From: Beaufortia kweichowensis
Lineage: Eukaryota > Chordata > Actinopteri > Cypriniformes > Gastromyzontidae
NCBI GenBank assembly: GCA_019155185.1
Contig: CM032813.1
Span: forward strand, 7,175,001-7,239,000
DNA length: 64,000 bases
Reading direction: 5' to 3'
Part shown: positions 1 to 11,290 of the stretch, one piece after another
How positions within the stretch are numbered: position 1 is the stretch's first letter
Layout: the number at the start of each line of letters is the position of its first letter
The notes under the pieces: generated by a model
What the model was told of the DNA's origin: nothing
The model's input: the letters and a program-made list of their open reading frames with translations, nothing else
Database searches by the model: none
Made by a program: the position numbers and the translations under genes

Positions 1-1081
1 GTTATGCTGCCAGCTTCTATGGGTACCACCCATGTAAGAAAAGTAAAAAACAAAATACATATTTAACATTATATGCTTTTGAATTATACATGCTATTAGG
101 TAAATTGATTTACAAAAACATCATTATAATTATAAGTTTCATTTTTGAGGATTTTTTGCATCCCTTGCTGTCTCTTATATTTACAGACCCTCTAGCAGTA
201 AGTTGAGCTGGAGTTTAACATTTGTCTGCACCTTTCCGTTCCGAGCACGGGTCACCTGATTATGTGAAGTTGCTGAAAGGCCATGCAGTCGTATCCTGCT
301 CCGGGATTTAATTATACTCCTCATTCCTGTGCTTTCGGTCAGCCACAGAGCCGATTCACCCCGACAATCGATTCTGCAGCCGGACACCTTAGACTGCAAA
401 AAAGTGAAATGGGAATTCAAATCGATGGTACATTTCGCGTCTAATGAGACACCTGTGTACGTTTCGTCACCCTCAAAGGGCTTCATATTTCCAAAAGGCC
501 TAATTTTTAAACTCTGTTCCTTCTCCCTTTAGCCAAAGCCTCTGTGGAAACACAAACAATGGGAGATCGATTTATCTTCTGCATTGATTCTCTTTGTTAG
601 TGGCGCTACTGGAAAGTATTGACATGAAGGTTTGTCATATGCCCAAAGTCTTAAAAAGTTAAGGCCTTTGATTTTGTTTGGATACATTTGCATTAAGCTT
701 TTAGAGACGACTGAGATAACAGGGTGGGTTCGTCTTCACCCTTTACAGATCACCGAGGTCGGGTATCATTCTTAAATGCACCTTCTATGTCATTACAGAG
801 CACTATACGGGTCACGAATCGATAATTTAAAACGCAGGAAGGTGCATCGTATCGGTAATGCTGAAGTGGTAGTTTCATAGCACAGTATATCCTGCTGTGT
901 AACCGAGCCTTCCTGACTCAATTAGATATTTGAATGATTCAGCACCTTACGGGAAACCCATAACCTCAGAAATACCATCTCAGCTGTCAAGAACCTTGGA
1001 GTTGCAATTCAGAGTTCACACATGGATAATGTGTTGTACCCGTGTTGCGTAAGTTAAGCTGGTTTGCTATTTGATTGACAG
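1..1081 (+). other. Intron tail upstream of the first visible exon
   Basis: No exon fits here. The acceptor is ttgattgacag, ending at 1081. The preceding exon must end with one leftover base to complete the codon that starts exon E1. A donor-like cat/gtaaga at 33/34 would leave a T and create TGA, so it was not used. Short frames at 181-486 and 329-532 have no recognisable protein. Otherwise this is unremarkable AT-rich sequence. Confidence 0.6.
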
Positions 1082-1197
1082 GAAGCATCATTCTGGGTCC
1101 GCCCCGTCTGTATCAGGAGCTCCAGGAGCTTCAGCACGACTTGTCGGTGGTGGAGCAGGTCACCCAGCTGGTGGGGACTTTACAGGGAACGTACCAG
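1082..1197 (+). CDS. arhgef10l: arhgef10l exon E1 (within the PH region)
   Basis: The first visible coding exon, 116 bp. It begins with two bases that finish a codon split with an upstream exon, then encodes 38 residues containing GPPRLYQELQELQHDL and GTLQGTYQ. These match the conserved stretch in ARHGEF10 and ARHGEF10L between the DH domain and the last strands of the PH region. The acceptor is ttgattgacag and the donor is cag/gtaaac. The exon ends in phase 0. The open frame runs on past the donor, but the next residues (VNTVRQHA) do not belong to the family and NLNTTVAQDW in the next exon follows directly, so the splice is secure. Confidence 0.93.
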
Positions 1198-1955
1198 GTA
1201 AACACAGTTCGCCAACATGCATGCCTTTACGTGCACACACCAGCTGTACAAATAAGATCAGATGTGCTCTTGAATAAATTTAGCAGAAAATATGAGCAGA
1301 ATTTTAATTCGCCGCAACTCTGCAAAAATAAAAAGAACAAAGTCGTGGGAAAGATCAAGGTAGAATATATTAAGCAACAAAACATAACAAAAGCGATATT
1401 AGTCGCATATGCTGGTGCCATCTGGGCAGGAAAGCCTTTTGGGTAAAAGCAATTTCAGCGCTATTAAATTGTGATCAAAGTGCAGCAACCAAAGACGTAG
1501 ATCATCAATTGATTATCACCGCTTGATAGCCGTGTGACAACGCAGCAAAACCTTCACGATCTGATCCGCAGAGTTCAGATGGGAGATGATTCTGAACGGC
1601 ATGTCTGAACAGCACACGGCTGCACTGGAATCAGGACAGCTCCCATGATGTTGGTTCTCATACTTTTAAGTATTGTACGGAAGCAACATCAGAGCTTTTC
1701 TTGCCTGGTTTCCCGTTTACGACCGTGCGATTGGCCTCGCTTCAAATGCCTCGTTCTTTCCCATGATCCAATAAAAATGAAAATGTGCGGTGCACAGAAG
1801 GAAGGAGAACTTTTGCAGACTTCACAGTTTGTATTTTGCTTGTGGGAGGTGTGAATAATTGGATGGTTTTATGGTGGCTAAATAACAGTAAGAAACAATG
1901 ATGATGCATTTTATAGGAGGCAACTAATGTGAATGTGGCTGGCGTTTGTTTGTAG
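1198..1955 (+). other. Intron 1 (758 bp)
   Basis: A GT-AG intron from gtaaac to tttgtttgtag. Frames running through it (1227-1421 minus, 1645-1854 plus) resemble no known protein. No repeat or RNA gene was seen. Confidence 0.85.
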
Positions 1956-2083
1956 AATCTGAACACCACGGTGGCGCAGGACTGGTGTTTGGCCTTGCAG
2001 AGACTGATCCGTATCAAAGAAGACCAGATCCAGAGTGCCAACAAATGCCGTTTACGACTGCAAGTTCCTGGCCGACCAGACAA
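1956..2083 (+). CDS. arhgef10l: arhgef10l exon E2 (PH region)
   Basis: A 128-bp exon encoding NLNTTVAQDWCLALQRLIRI followed by a stretch with SANKCRLRLQVPGRPD. The VAQDWCLALQRL motif is one of the best conserved in the ARHGEF10/10L/17 family, and the tail forms a strand of the PH-like fold. The acceptor is tttgtttgtag and the donor is caa/gtaagtt. The exon ends with two bases (AA) of a lysine codon completed by the first G of the next exon. The minus-strand frame 1742-2083 over this exon is a shadow. Confidence 0.95.
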
Positions 2084-2260
2084 GTAAGTTAACAGGGCAA
2101 AAGCTGATGGCTTTAGACCATTGTTATAGACAGCCTTGTCTAATCACAAAAAATGACCGATATTCTTTTGATAGATTACATTATTAATTTAGACAGCAAA
2201 ACATGTTGCTTAATGGCTTTTGAATCCTCATCAGGAAAGGTCTTTTTTTGTGTCTATAGC

Positions 2261-2713
2261 CCTTTTCACACAGTAATACTGGTAAATTACTATAAAATTA
2301 CAGAAAGATCACACATCAGTTCCAAAATATTGCTAAATGCTGTCATGTCATTAAACAGAAGGGTCTTATTAACGTCGTCCTGTGCTGTTTGAAAACATGC
2401 TGAAGTGTGACTTTATCTGCTTGGTATTAAGTCGGGAATATTATTTATGCCTTATTTTTGTGGCTAATTTTTACATTCGTGCATTTGCTCTTGACGTTGT
2501 ATTGTGCGGTTTCTTTGACATTTTACAAACATTAAAAAAACATTGCAAGTGCGTCATCTGCGTGCGTTTTAACAAGTTTTATCATGTTGTAATTTACTGA
2601 TCATTTTAAAACTTTTCATACAGGAAAAATTGCCAGTACTGATTTACTGTTATTTTTGGATCTCTTAACATTATTTATGGGTAATTTACCAGTAAAAACT
2701 GTATGTGTGAAAA
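2261..2713. mobile_element. MITE-like element with inverted ends
   Basis: The left end (2261-2290) reads ttttcacaca then, after a short gap, actggtaaattac. The right end (2681-2713) is its reverse complement: gtaatttaccagt, then tgtgtgaaaa. Two matched blocks of 13 and 10 bp in the same order at both ends mark a non-autonomous DNA element of about 453 bp. The interior shows no transposase. Plus frames inside it (2153-2392, 2382-2600) are not recognisable proteins. Confidence 0.7.
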
Positions 2714-2732
2714 CCGTATGTGTACTATGCAC

Positions 2733-2968
2733 ACTCTAAAAACAGATGTGTTAAAAATAACACAAGATGTGTCTAGTTAGGGACAACGCACAGATGTGTT
2801 GTCCCTAACTAGACACATCTTTGTGTTCATTTAAAAACAACACATTTTGTGTTACTTTTAACTCAACTTGTGTTACTTTCAACTCAACATGTGTTGTCCC
2901 TTTTATGTATTTAACACAAAATGACACATTATGTGTTAAACAGCATAACACATCCTTTTTTAGAGTGC
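2733..2968. mobile_element. MITE-like element with a nested perfect palindrome
   Basis: The ends are inverted copies: actctaaaaa then atgtgtta on the left (2733-2752), and taacacat then ttttttagagt on the right (2946-2968). Inside, 2765-2787 and 2798-2820 are perfect 23-bp inverted arms (agatgtgtctagttagggac plus aac, and its complement) around a 10-base spacer. The right part carries repeated tgtgttac/aactcaac words. There is no coding capacity. The ctctaaaaa type of terminus is common among fish non-autonomous elements, though I cannot name the family. Confidence 0.75.
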
Positions 2969-3672
2969 ATTGTGTACTTTTACTTTGTGAATGATTTTTA
3001 AAGGGTAGTTTTGTCTCAAGTGGAACATGAATTGTTTCTAACTGTGTGAAAAGGTTGTGTTGTTAGTTTTTTCCTTAGCTGAACACAGTCATTTAGTTTT
3101 TATTTATCGCTGTTCCTTGCTTTAGCGTGTTACCTAATCTAAATCTTCCCTAATGAAAGCGCATTACCCGGCTTTATTCGCGGCGCCCCTTAAAAGCCGG
3201 CCCCTCGTCACCTTTAACCAAACTGAGCAGCAAATTACAAGCCTAATAGCATGACGGGAAATCATTAAGTGATCGTTTTCAGATTCGGGTGCCGGTGGTA
3301 CAGTTACATTGCCTTTTCAGTCTGGAAAGTGCTACAATATAGCTCGTCATAGGGCTTATTCAATTCATTTAACTTAGTCTTGGAGCTGCTGTTTCCCATT
3401 TGGAGCACTTGTGTCATTTCTCTTTGACGCCTAGACAGGGCCTTTAATGTTCTCTTATTATGTCACATTAAGAGTCAGTGAATGTAAATGTGTCAGGGAG
3501 GAGGCGGCGCATTTTTCACACTGCACTGCACCTGAATGTGCTTATCTTAATGATGCAGAGTGAGAGCGGAAACTTCACTCACAGAATCGGCCGTGGAAGG
3601 ATGGGAATGAAGACGGATTAGTGGAGGATGTATGTAGGAAAAAAGCTGGGGAGAGAAGCAGGGAGGATAAAC

Positions 3673-3750
3673 TTTAAAGGGACAGTACACCTAAACATCA
3701 TGTCTTTATTTACTCACTCTCGTATCGAATTACATTTGCATGAGGTTTTT
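3673..3750 (+). repeat. Partial dispersed repeat, family A
   Basis: Begins tttaaagggacagtacacc and continues with atttactcactctcgt. It resembles the start of the copies at 21299-21535 and 29772-30000. Only the first 80 bases or so are recognisable; what follows is unrelated. Confidence 0.6.
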
Positions 3751-4189
3751 AAAGGTGATGTCGGGTACTCATAGTAAATAAGTCATTAACATTCATACAA
3801 ATGTTCCAAAGACAAATGGAAAATCTGTAATGCCATGCTGACTTGAGTCTAATTTTCTGCCATGGCATAAGGAGGAGACTCAACAGAACATTTAATCTCT
3901 CTGCACTTTCTCAACCTTATGTGACAGCCGGTCCAAAGTGGTGCAGTCCCCCGCAGACCTGAAATATCTGTCAATCCCCTGCTCTTCAGCACTGCTCGAC
4001 TGGCTCATGTTCAGCAGAACCCATGCCCTCATTTTCCAAAGCCCCTTTAAGTCTGCTATGATGTCATGGTGCTATGAGGTCATTAGTGACAGACAAGGTT
4101 GTATTAGAAAAGATGTGGATTTTGGATAAGAATGCATAATGCTGTGTCAGGGACATCATTTCTGGATTTTGTTTCTTTTTTACTGCATT

Positions 4190-4760
4190 ATGGTATGTCT
4201 TCTCTTACAGATATTGTTTCTCTCTTTTACAGCATAACTTCCTTATATTTTTCCCTCTCTCCCCATCTTTTCCAAAATCTTGTTTTCTTTCTCTCCCTAC
4301 AATTTACAGATTTTGTTTCCCCCTTTGTCTGCATCCCCTTCATTTCCAGAATTTGTTTCTCTCTATCTCTGCATCATTTCCTTATCTCTTTTCCCCTTTC
4401 AAAATTTTGTTTTTTCTCTTCCCCAACCTTTTTCACTGCATTAGTTTCTTTTTTCATTTCTTTTTTAGTATTGTTTCCTGATTGTGTGATCATTTCCAGG
4501 TTCTGTGCATTATTTTCCCCTATTTCCTTATTTCTCCCCATCATTTCTAAAATCTTGTTGTCCTCTGTCCATCTTTTGTTTCACTTGTCCTGTTCTTTTT
4601 CTGCTTTCTCTCCATCATTTCCAAAATTGCCAATTTGCCTCTCTTCAAATCATTTCTTAAATTTGTTTCTCTCTTTCTCTGGATCTATTTACCCCTTCCT
4701 CACTTCCTCAATTTCTTCTCTCACCCCATCATTTCCAGATTTGATTTTCCTTATTCTTGC
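4190..4760. repeat. Pyrimidine-rich degenerate minisatellite
   Basis: The plus strand is almost all C and T and repeats a loose unit of catttccaaaattttgtttc followed by tctctttctctgcat. At least seven degenerate copies of catcatttcc or catttccaraat occur at irregular spacing. This composition explains the 243-codon frame at 4132-4863, whose predicted product is a Phe/Ser/Leu-rich low-complexity string. Confidence 0.75.
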
Positions 4761-6530
4761 CACAAAAATGCAGGACCAAATGAGGAAAAGAAGTTACTTT
4801 AAACCATATTTATCCCTATCACACACACAGATCCTCTTTCTCTCTCTCCACCCTTCTCTTTAACAAACACAGGCGTGCAGATGCAGAGAGAGAGACTTTT
4901 CTCAGCATGGCTCCCCTGTTTTCTGTTTTTCACCTGCTGTTAGTCTAGGAGCCTTTTCTAACATCAGACAACACCTCTCAGCAAGCAGCAAATAGGACAA
5001 TGACGCAATTTTAAAGTGCTGCAAATTCAGGAAGCAGGATAATTAAAATCCACCAATCCATACGTGCCTTGCCTGTTATACATTGACAAAAACACGGCAA
5101 CCTGATTGAGAATTAAAAATATTGTGTACACACAGATGGTGAAACACAGTACAATGTTGTTTTTTCTGTGTTTACACAGATTTGTTTTTTAGCAGATTGT
5201 GTTATTCTGTACTGTGTTGGTTGAGTAGTTAACTAAAAGTAGTTAGGCTACCAACTTAACCGGTAGTTAACAAGCTACTTTTTCCAGCAGGTAGCATTTT
5301 TTTCTACATGATGTGTAACCTATGAAGAAAATATAACCGTGATATCTTTATTATTGACCATATCAAAGATTGAAATTATAGTGAAATTAATGATTAAAAT
5401 CAAACGTTGATGCTTTGCATTCTTCAGTTTCAGAGTACCTTCCACAACACAATGAAAAATTTAAAAGGATCCCACATTGATTAAAAATGGATTTCCAGGA
5501 CAGGTGAATTGATCTTGGACTAGTGCCCCCCATTAGAAGAATAAATGCACTTCCTGCTCGATTTAGAGTCTCCTCCAATCAGCACAGAGAAGAGCGGAGT
5601 ATTCTGCGCTTCATCCGTTGCGCCATCTGTCCTGTCATTCTGCATTAGTGTCACACACATGCCACAGCACTGACCTGCAGCTATAAATCAGCCCGATTCT
5701 TGCTCTCCTTCTGCCCTCTCTGCCTGGGAGTCTGCCGCCTATACTGTTTCTTCATTCAGCTCGCACAGGCACACACAAACTCGCACCCTCTCGCAACCAC
5801 CCAGCTTTTCAATCAGCCAGTGGGTGGAACCCAGGGCCCGCTCTGTTTATTGTGTTTAGACCGATGTGGGTGCCCGGCTTTATCCCAGGAATCAAATTAA
5901 GCATGGAGCGTACTTACTCTGCCTCCAACAACCTGCCCTCCCCCTATTCCACCTCTTTTACTTTTTATTTTATTTTTTGTGAAGCCTTTGTGCTGAGAAA
6001 GAGAGAAATCTTTCTGTTGTTCGCGATTTCCATTCCAGGAACGAGCCAGACATCACCTGAAATTTTACTTGGAATTCGCTTTCTTTATCTCTGAGTGTAT
6101 TCGAAGGTTTCAGTTCCTTCTTCCATATCTGTGTCTCTTTGCACTTCACACTTTCTCTCTCCATCTCGCTCTCGCTCTTTCTCCCGGGCTGGGAAGCCTG
6201 CCGACGTGACAGTAGCCAAGTCAGATGTTGTCGTATTCTTTAGTCAATTACCTACTAATGATGTTTGAATGTGAATTGTCTTCCATATCCTTGAGCCTGT
6301 ACTGATAGAGCCTTTTTAATGTTAGGAATGAAGTCAGATTTTTTTTTTCCTAATGGTCATATGTGACTATGTGAAGGCATGGACTGCTGATTGGTAAAAC
6401 TTTCTAGGTGATGTAACTGTCTGGAGATTGTAATGAAAAGTCATTTAATTGATGATATGGTGGCAAAAATAGTTTGCCATTGTCTTTTATTAATTTTATG
6501 CAATATAAGTAGTTCAGTTTTTTTTTTTAA

Positions 6531-6770
6531 TGGGTAACCGTTTACAATTTTATTATATTAATGTTTACATTAATGCATTAATTGCAAACATCTAATTTTG
6601 TTAATATTAAATAATGCCAATACAATAGTTCATAATGTTGACAGATACTTTTGATGTTAAAAATGTATTAGTAAATGCTGAAATTAATATGAACTAATAT
6701 TATTAATTTGAACTAATATTAGCTAATGCATTAACTAATGTTAGCAAATGCAACCTTATTGAAAAGTCAT
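6531..6770. repeat. AT-rich dispersed fish repeat, family F
   Basis: Contains gcattaactaatgttagcaa followed by atgcaaccttattg, along with many attaatg/aactaatatta words. These are typical of a very common teleost repeat. A stub of the same end lies at 17365-17404. Internally decayed and non-coding. Confidence 0.6.
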
Positions 6771-7699
6771 AGTAATGATAAACTTTATTCGTCCCTAAGG
6801 GAAATTTGTTTTTATTATGTTATCAATGTTTATTTTAACCAACATGCAGGAAGCCATTTTGCTGTTATGTGACAGAAAACATAAATCAGCAAAGCCCGAT
6901 AGATTTTCATGACTGTCACCGGGTCATTAGATCACTTTTATAAAAAGTACTTTTTTAAAAACAATTTTGAAAAAATGTGTAAAATAAACGTAAATACAAA
7001 GATTATCAGCACATCTGGTTTTTAACGGATTTCTCCTTATGATCTCAGACATCCTTATTTGCCGTTGACCCACATAATGTCTGAATGCAGAGATTGAATT
7101 GCATAGTAAATTTAAAAGTGTCACACTTCAAAGTCAAATTCCAGTGATTTCTTGTGGCCGGCGTCCTTCAGTAACTCATATTAAAAACCTCCTCCCATCC
7201 AGAAGCACATGGTGCTCAGTCATGCTCTCTCAGTCCCCTCTTGTAGAAGGCCAACCTGAGAAGTTCTGCTCCATTAACCTGGCTAAACACCTTGGCTCAA
7301 ATGCAGATCGACCAGATCGACCTGCTCAGCTCAGCTCTCGGCCTGGCCAGCTCCTCACGTGACCCTCCATACCACCACATCCACAAATCTTACAATCTGC
7401 TTGATCCTCTTTGATTAAAAAGAGCCGTCTCCCTTTTATCCTATAAGTTTACATGACGCAGTGAGATGCAGCACATGAATCCAGGCTCAGCATGAGAACG
7501 AGCTCTGTTGGAGGAGTGACAGCTGCTCTTCCCAGGGCTTCTTGCTGCACTGCAGTAAAATCTCTCTTATTATTAATACTGATCATTTGGCACCACCATC
7601 TTGTGCTTGAGCATCAAGCATCTTGTGCTTAAGACATCCATGGTTGGTTAAATGAATACACCTCAATCTCACTGTCTCTTGGATGTATTTCTCATGTAG

Positions 7700-7800
7700 G
7701 TCTGGCCGTCCTGTGAGCTTCACTGTGGTCTTCAACACTCCGAGTCCTCTGAGCAAGATCTCCTGGGTCAACCGGTTACACCTAGCCAAGATAGCGTTGA
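7700..7800 (+). CDS. arhgef10l: arhgef10l exon E3 (end of PH region)
   Basis: A 101-bp exon. Its first base completes the split lysine codon, then it encodes SGRPVSFTVVFNTPSPLSK and ISWVNRLHLAKIAL. The ISWVNRLHLAKIAL segment is the C-terminal helix of the PH-like domain, with the tryptophan and the basic/leucine face expected in the family. The acceptor is ctcatgtag and the donor is ttga/gtgagt. The final A begins an arginine codon (AGA) completed in the next exon. The minus frame 7583-7789 is a shadow. Confidence 0.95.
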
Positions 7801-10800
7801 GTGAGTTCTGACTTTAATTACATTTTAACCCATAAAGGCCTGAAACATACATTACTATTGCATACAGTATATTGCTGGTGTCTTTAATTTAATTTTTATT
7901 CACCAAATGCATTTAATAAATTCTATGTGTTTATGTTTGTTTGTACTTATTCATAAATCGGTATAAAGTTGATTCTGGATTCTCCATGGATAAACATACA
8001 AAACAACAACCTGCATAAGGTGTTCCCTCAATTTGTGGTGTTGATGCTCTTTATCTTTTTGTTTAATCTGGCCTAAAAATTTCTTTAAAAAATGTTTATA
8101 TTAGTTTTGCACATTGTGCACAGATGTTATAGTTAAAACACCAATTTATAAAGCCAAAAAATTACTGCTACATGCTGCAAAATGTATCACAGTTAGCTTG
8201 GTTGTCTTATATTTGTGTGCATTTACAACGTTATGATTTGTGGTTTTGTGTGCATTTGTCAGATCAGCAATAAATCTGAGCGTAGGTGTGTTTTATTTCA
8301 GTTTTATCAATGCATAAACCAGTTTTAATATGATTTAACCTCGGGGCCGAAGAGATGATTCATCCACGGTATCTTTTCTCTGAAGAAGTTGCACCTACTT
8401 CTCCCATGACATTCTAATAGAAATTGTCTCTCTACCTCTGGTTTACGCCATAAGTTTGTTACTGTATATCTCTATAATGAATAGGAATAATATTGCTAGC
8501 AAAGTACTGTCAGATAGTTGCGTCTCCAGGAAAATGGGATTTCACGAGAGATTCAGAGATGTCAGTAGAGTAGTGGTGTGATAGTACAACTTCCTTCCTG
8601 TCCAAATTGTTCTGAAAAGCCACGTGTGTCATTGAGGAATTTGCTCATTATCTCCTGTGGCTTGCAGAGCACGTAGTTGTGGTCAATGTGCGAATTATAC
8701 GGTGACTTTGAGTAAAGCCAAGTTTTAAAAGTCATTTTTGTCTGTAATTGAGTTTTATGAGTCATTTTTGGGGAGCAATCTGCTGAGGTTAGTCTTGATT
8801 TACTCAAATTGTCTTTTGGCGTCCTCATCACAGTTTAAGACTGGTGATGTTTGGCTTACTGTATGAAGTAAAATCTGTCATTAAATATATAATAGAATAA
8901 TCGATCAATCGTAACATTACATGAGGAGCTGGGGAATATTGCAAAAATGATGTAGTATTGTAATTTAAATGATGTTAAAAATACTTTGGATTGTTGTATT
9001 GCTGTCATGCACAAGGCACATCAGAGGAGTGTATTTGTCAGGTTGCAGACTGTGTCAGACGTGTATTTGATGTGATATGCTTCAAAAGTAGTAGTAAATG
9101 AAGTCTGTTCTGCCTTTGCTGCAGTTGAACAAAGACAAAACAAGTCGTTTTATCATGTGGAGCATAATCAAAGTTTACAGCTTCTTGTTTGATGGACACA
9201 TAAAGAAATGAGCAGAAATGGGGATGGGAGGTAGTTGATAAAAGCACAGAGCGAGCTGTAGTTTTTTACCTCTTCCTTAGATCTCGTTTGTAATAAGTGC
9301 TAAGTACAGAGGTCCAATTTTAAAAGGTTTACAATGTTTTTGTGAATTACTTGGTTTTTGGAACAACAATAATGGTTTTATATATGATGCCTATGGCTGT
9401 TTGTAATCTCAGGATGTTGAAAATAGCTTTATAGCAATAGGCAAATTGCAATCTCAGCTGACACTAAGTGGATGTTGGCAGCGTAAGAGCAGATATGCCC
9501 AAAACACAGCTAGCTAGCGATTGAGAGAGAATGACAAACGCTCCAAAGAGCCTTTCTCATGAAAAATCACTCCCCATCGCTCGTATTTTCTTCTTCTGAG
9601 TGTTTTTTGCAAAAGGCTATTTGGCTGTCTCTGCATTTCCCCGTTTTCTTGCTTGGCTGCCCCTTGCTTAGCTGTCAGACTTTTGTTTCTCGTAAACATT
9701 TTTGGCAAGCTTGTTGACCACAATGAGCTTTGATTCACAACTTACAGTTTAACTTTCACACTTCGCTACAGATCGTCGTTTATTTGCAAGTCGCGGAAAT
9801 GATTGGTGTTTACAAATTGTCAAAACATACAGTGGTTTTCGTGGATGACGGGATGGTTTTTCTACAACCTGGTGAAGATGTCAGTTACTCCATAATTATA
9901 TTACACCCACACATTGCCTTCTCATTGGGCTGAATGAAAGTACAATCACAGAGATGCTGGTGCAATTTCATGGGTGGCCTGTTGTTGTCGGGTCTGATGT
10001 GGGCGGAAACCCCTGCGGCTTTGGCTGCCTATCTAGGTAATGAGTGACTTAAACAGCAAAAACCTGACCCACCCCAATAATCAAATTTTGGGTATCGTAG
10101 TGAACCGCTTGGTTCATTTGCACATACTGTCACTTTCTCCTGCCAAACGCGTACTACCAAGACCTCCATTTCTTCATCCCTCGGGCCCTTTTTCACGCGT
10201 ATTGATTTTATTAACAAGCTGAGTGAAGTCTTTTTGCATTCACCGTCCCACCTGTCTGTGATATATCCCGCTTTGGGCTGTAACTTTTGGCTGATATAAA
10301 ATGCACAGAAGCTGTTTTGTCTCTGATGAGGGCCATTAACGCGGCCCTGCGAAGGGTAACATATGCTTGTATCTGCATAAAACAGGCTGTCAGAAAACAG
10401 TGTTTGTGATATTGTGGCGGCATGCTGGGAACTCGTGGGGGTGGGAGATAGAGAGCGTCAACATGGCTCTGTACGAGTGTGTCCTGAGGGCTCCATTAAT
10501 TATGAAGATGTGGTTCAGAGATTGCCACGGCGCTTCACATGGTTGTTTTTTCTAGAACCATTCCCTTGTTACAGGTTCTGAGATGCAACCTTAATTAATA
10601 TGTTTAGTTCAGATGGTGTTAATTGAGGTTTCTGGGCAAAATCATGTTTGGTTGGACATGTAGACGTCAAGGGTTCCCATGAGAAACATGAAGGAGATGC
10701 TCACTTTTGCAGCGTTGGGGAGATGCAATGTTCTTAAAAACGGCTAAACTGTTGTCTTGACACTGAAAAATTCCATTTGTTGCTACTTTAACAAGCTTCT

Positions 10801-11070
10801 TTTTTCAGATAATGACATGACAGAATGTTATATTGTGTTTTTTCCATAGCTGTCACATTTTATTGCTCACTCAGCTTTACAGCTGAACAAACTGATGCAA
10901 TAATCAAACAGGCTCTTCTAGATTGCCTTCTCTCTCTTATATTTAGCATTGAAACGTCAAAGTCGTTGGAGTGAATTGATTCTTTTGGACATGTCATGAA
11001 TGATTTAAAATACGATTTCTTTGGACTACTGTATTGATGGATGGATGTGCGTTTTGAGCTTCAACGTTTT

Positions 11071-11290
11071 GATTTATGCTTAACCTGATAACTGCACAAA
11101 TTGAGCATGCACATGAAAAAGCACATGAAAAATGCAATTTTGTACATTTTAGATATTAGGACTTTTTGATATATCTGTTATATATATTTATATATACATT
11201 AGATATATTTTAATATATAAATTTGTATGCTTGACTCTTAGATCTTTCCATTAATAAATAGTTTGTCGTGATTAGATGGAACAGGTAACA
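11071..11290 (+). repeat. Dispersed repeat, family C, copy 1
   Basis: Carries cttaacctgataactg, attgagcatgcacat, cttagatctttccatt and gtcgtgattagat in order. The same ordered words occur at 31376-31610 and, inverted, at 46585-46730. An AT-dinucleotide-rich core sits in the middle. Non-coding. Confidence 0.65.

Larger units (their letters stand above)
2084..7699 (+). other. Intron 2 (5.6 kb), repeat-rich
   Basis: Starts gtaagtt and ends ctcatgtag. It holds two inverted-repeat elements (2261-2713 and 2733-2968), a partial copy of a dispersed cyprinid-type repeat (3673-3750), a pyrimidine-rich minisatellite (about 4190-4760) and a decayed AT-rich repeat (6531-6770). No coding exon was found. 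The rest (about 4870-6500 and 6790-7690) shows no feature I can name. Confidence 0.8.

Noticed and set aside
1..33. Possible end of the preceding exon before a gtaaga donor
   Set aside because: Joining its leftover T to the GA that starts E1 makes a TGA stop, and its residues do not match the expected family sequence.
1198..1446. Open frame continuing past exon E1
   Set aside because: A good gtaaac donor follows GTLQGTYQ, and the next family residues (NLNTTVAQDW) are in the exon at 1956. The read-through residues do not fit the family.
4132..4863. Longest open frame in the window (243 codons)
   Set aside because: It lies in a pyrimidine-rich minisatellite. The product is a low-complexity Phe/Ser/Leu string, and absence of stops follows from the base composition.
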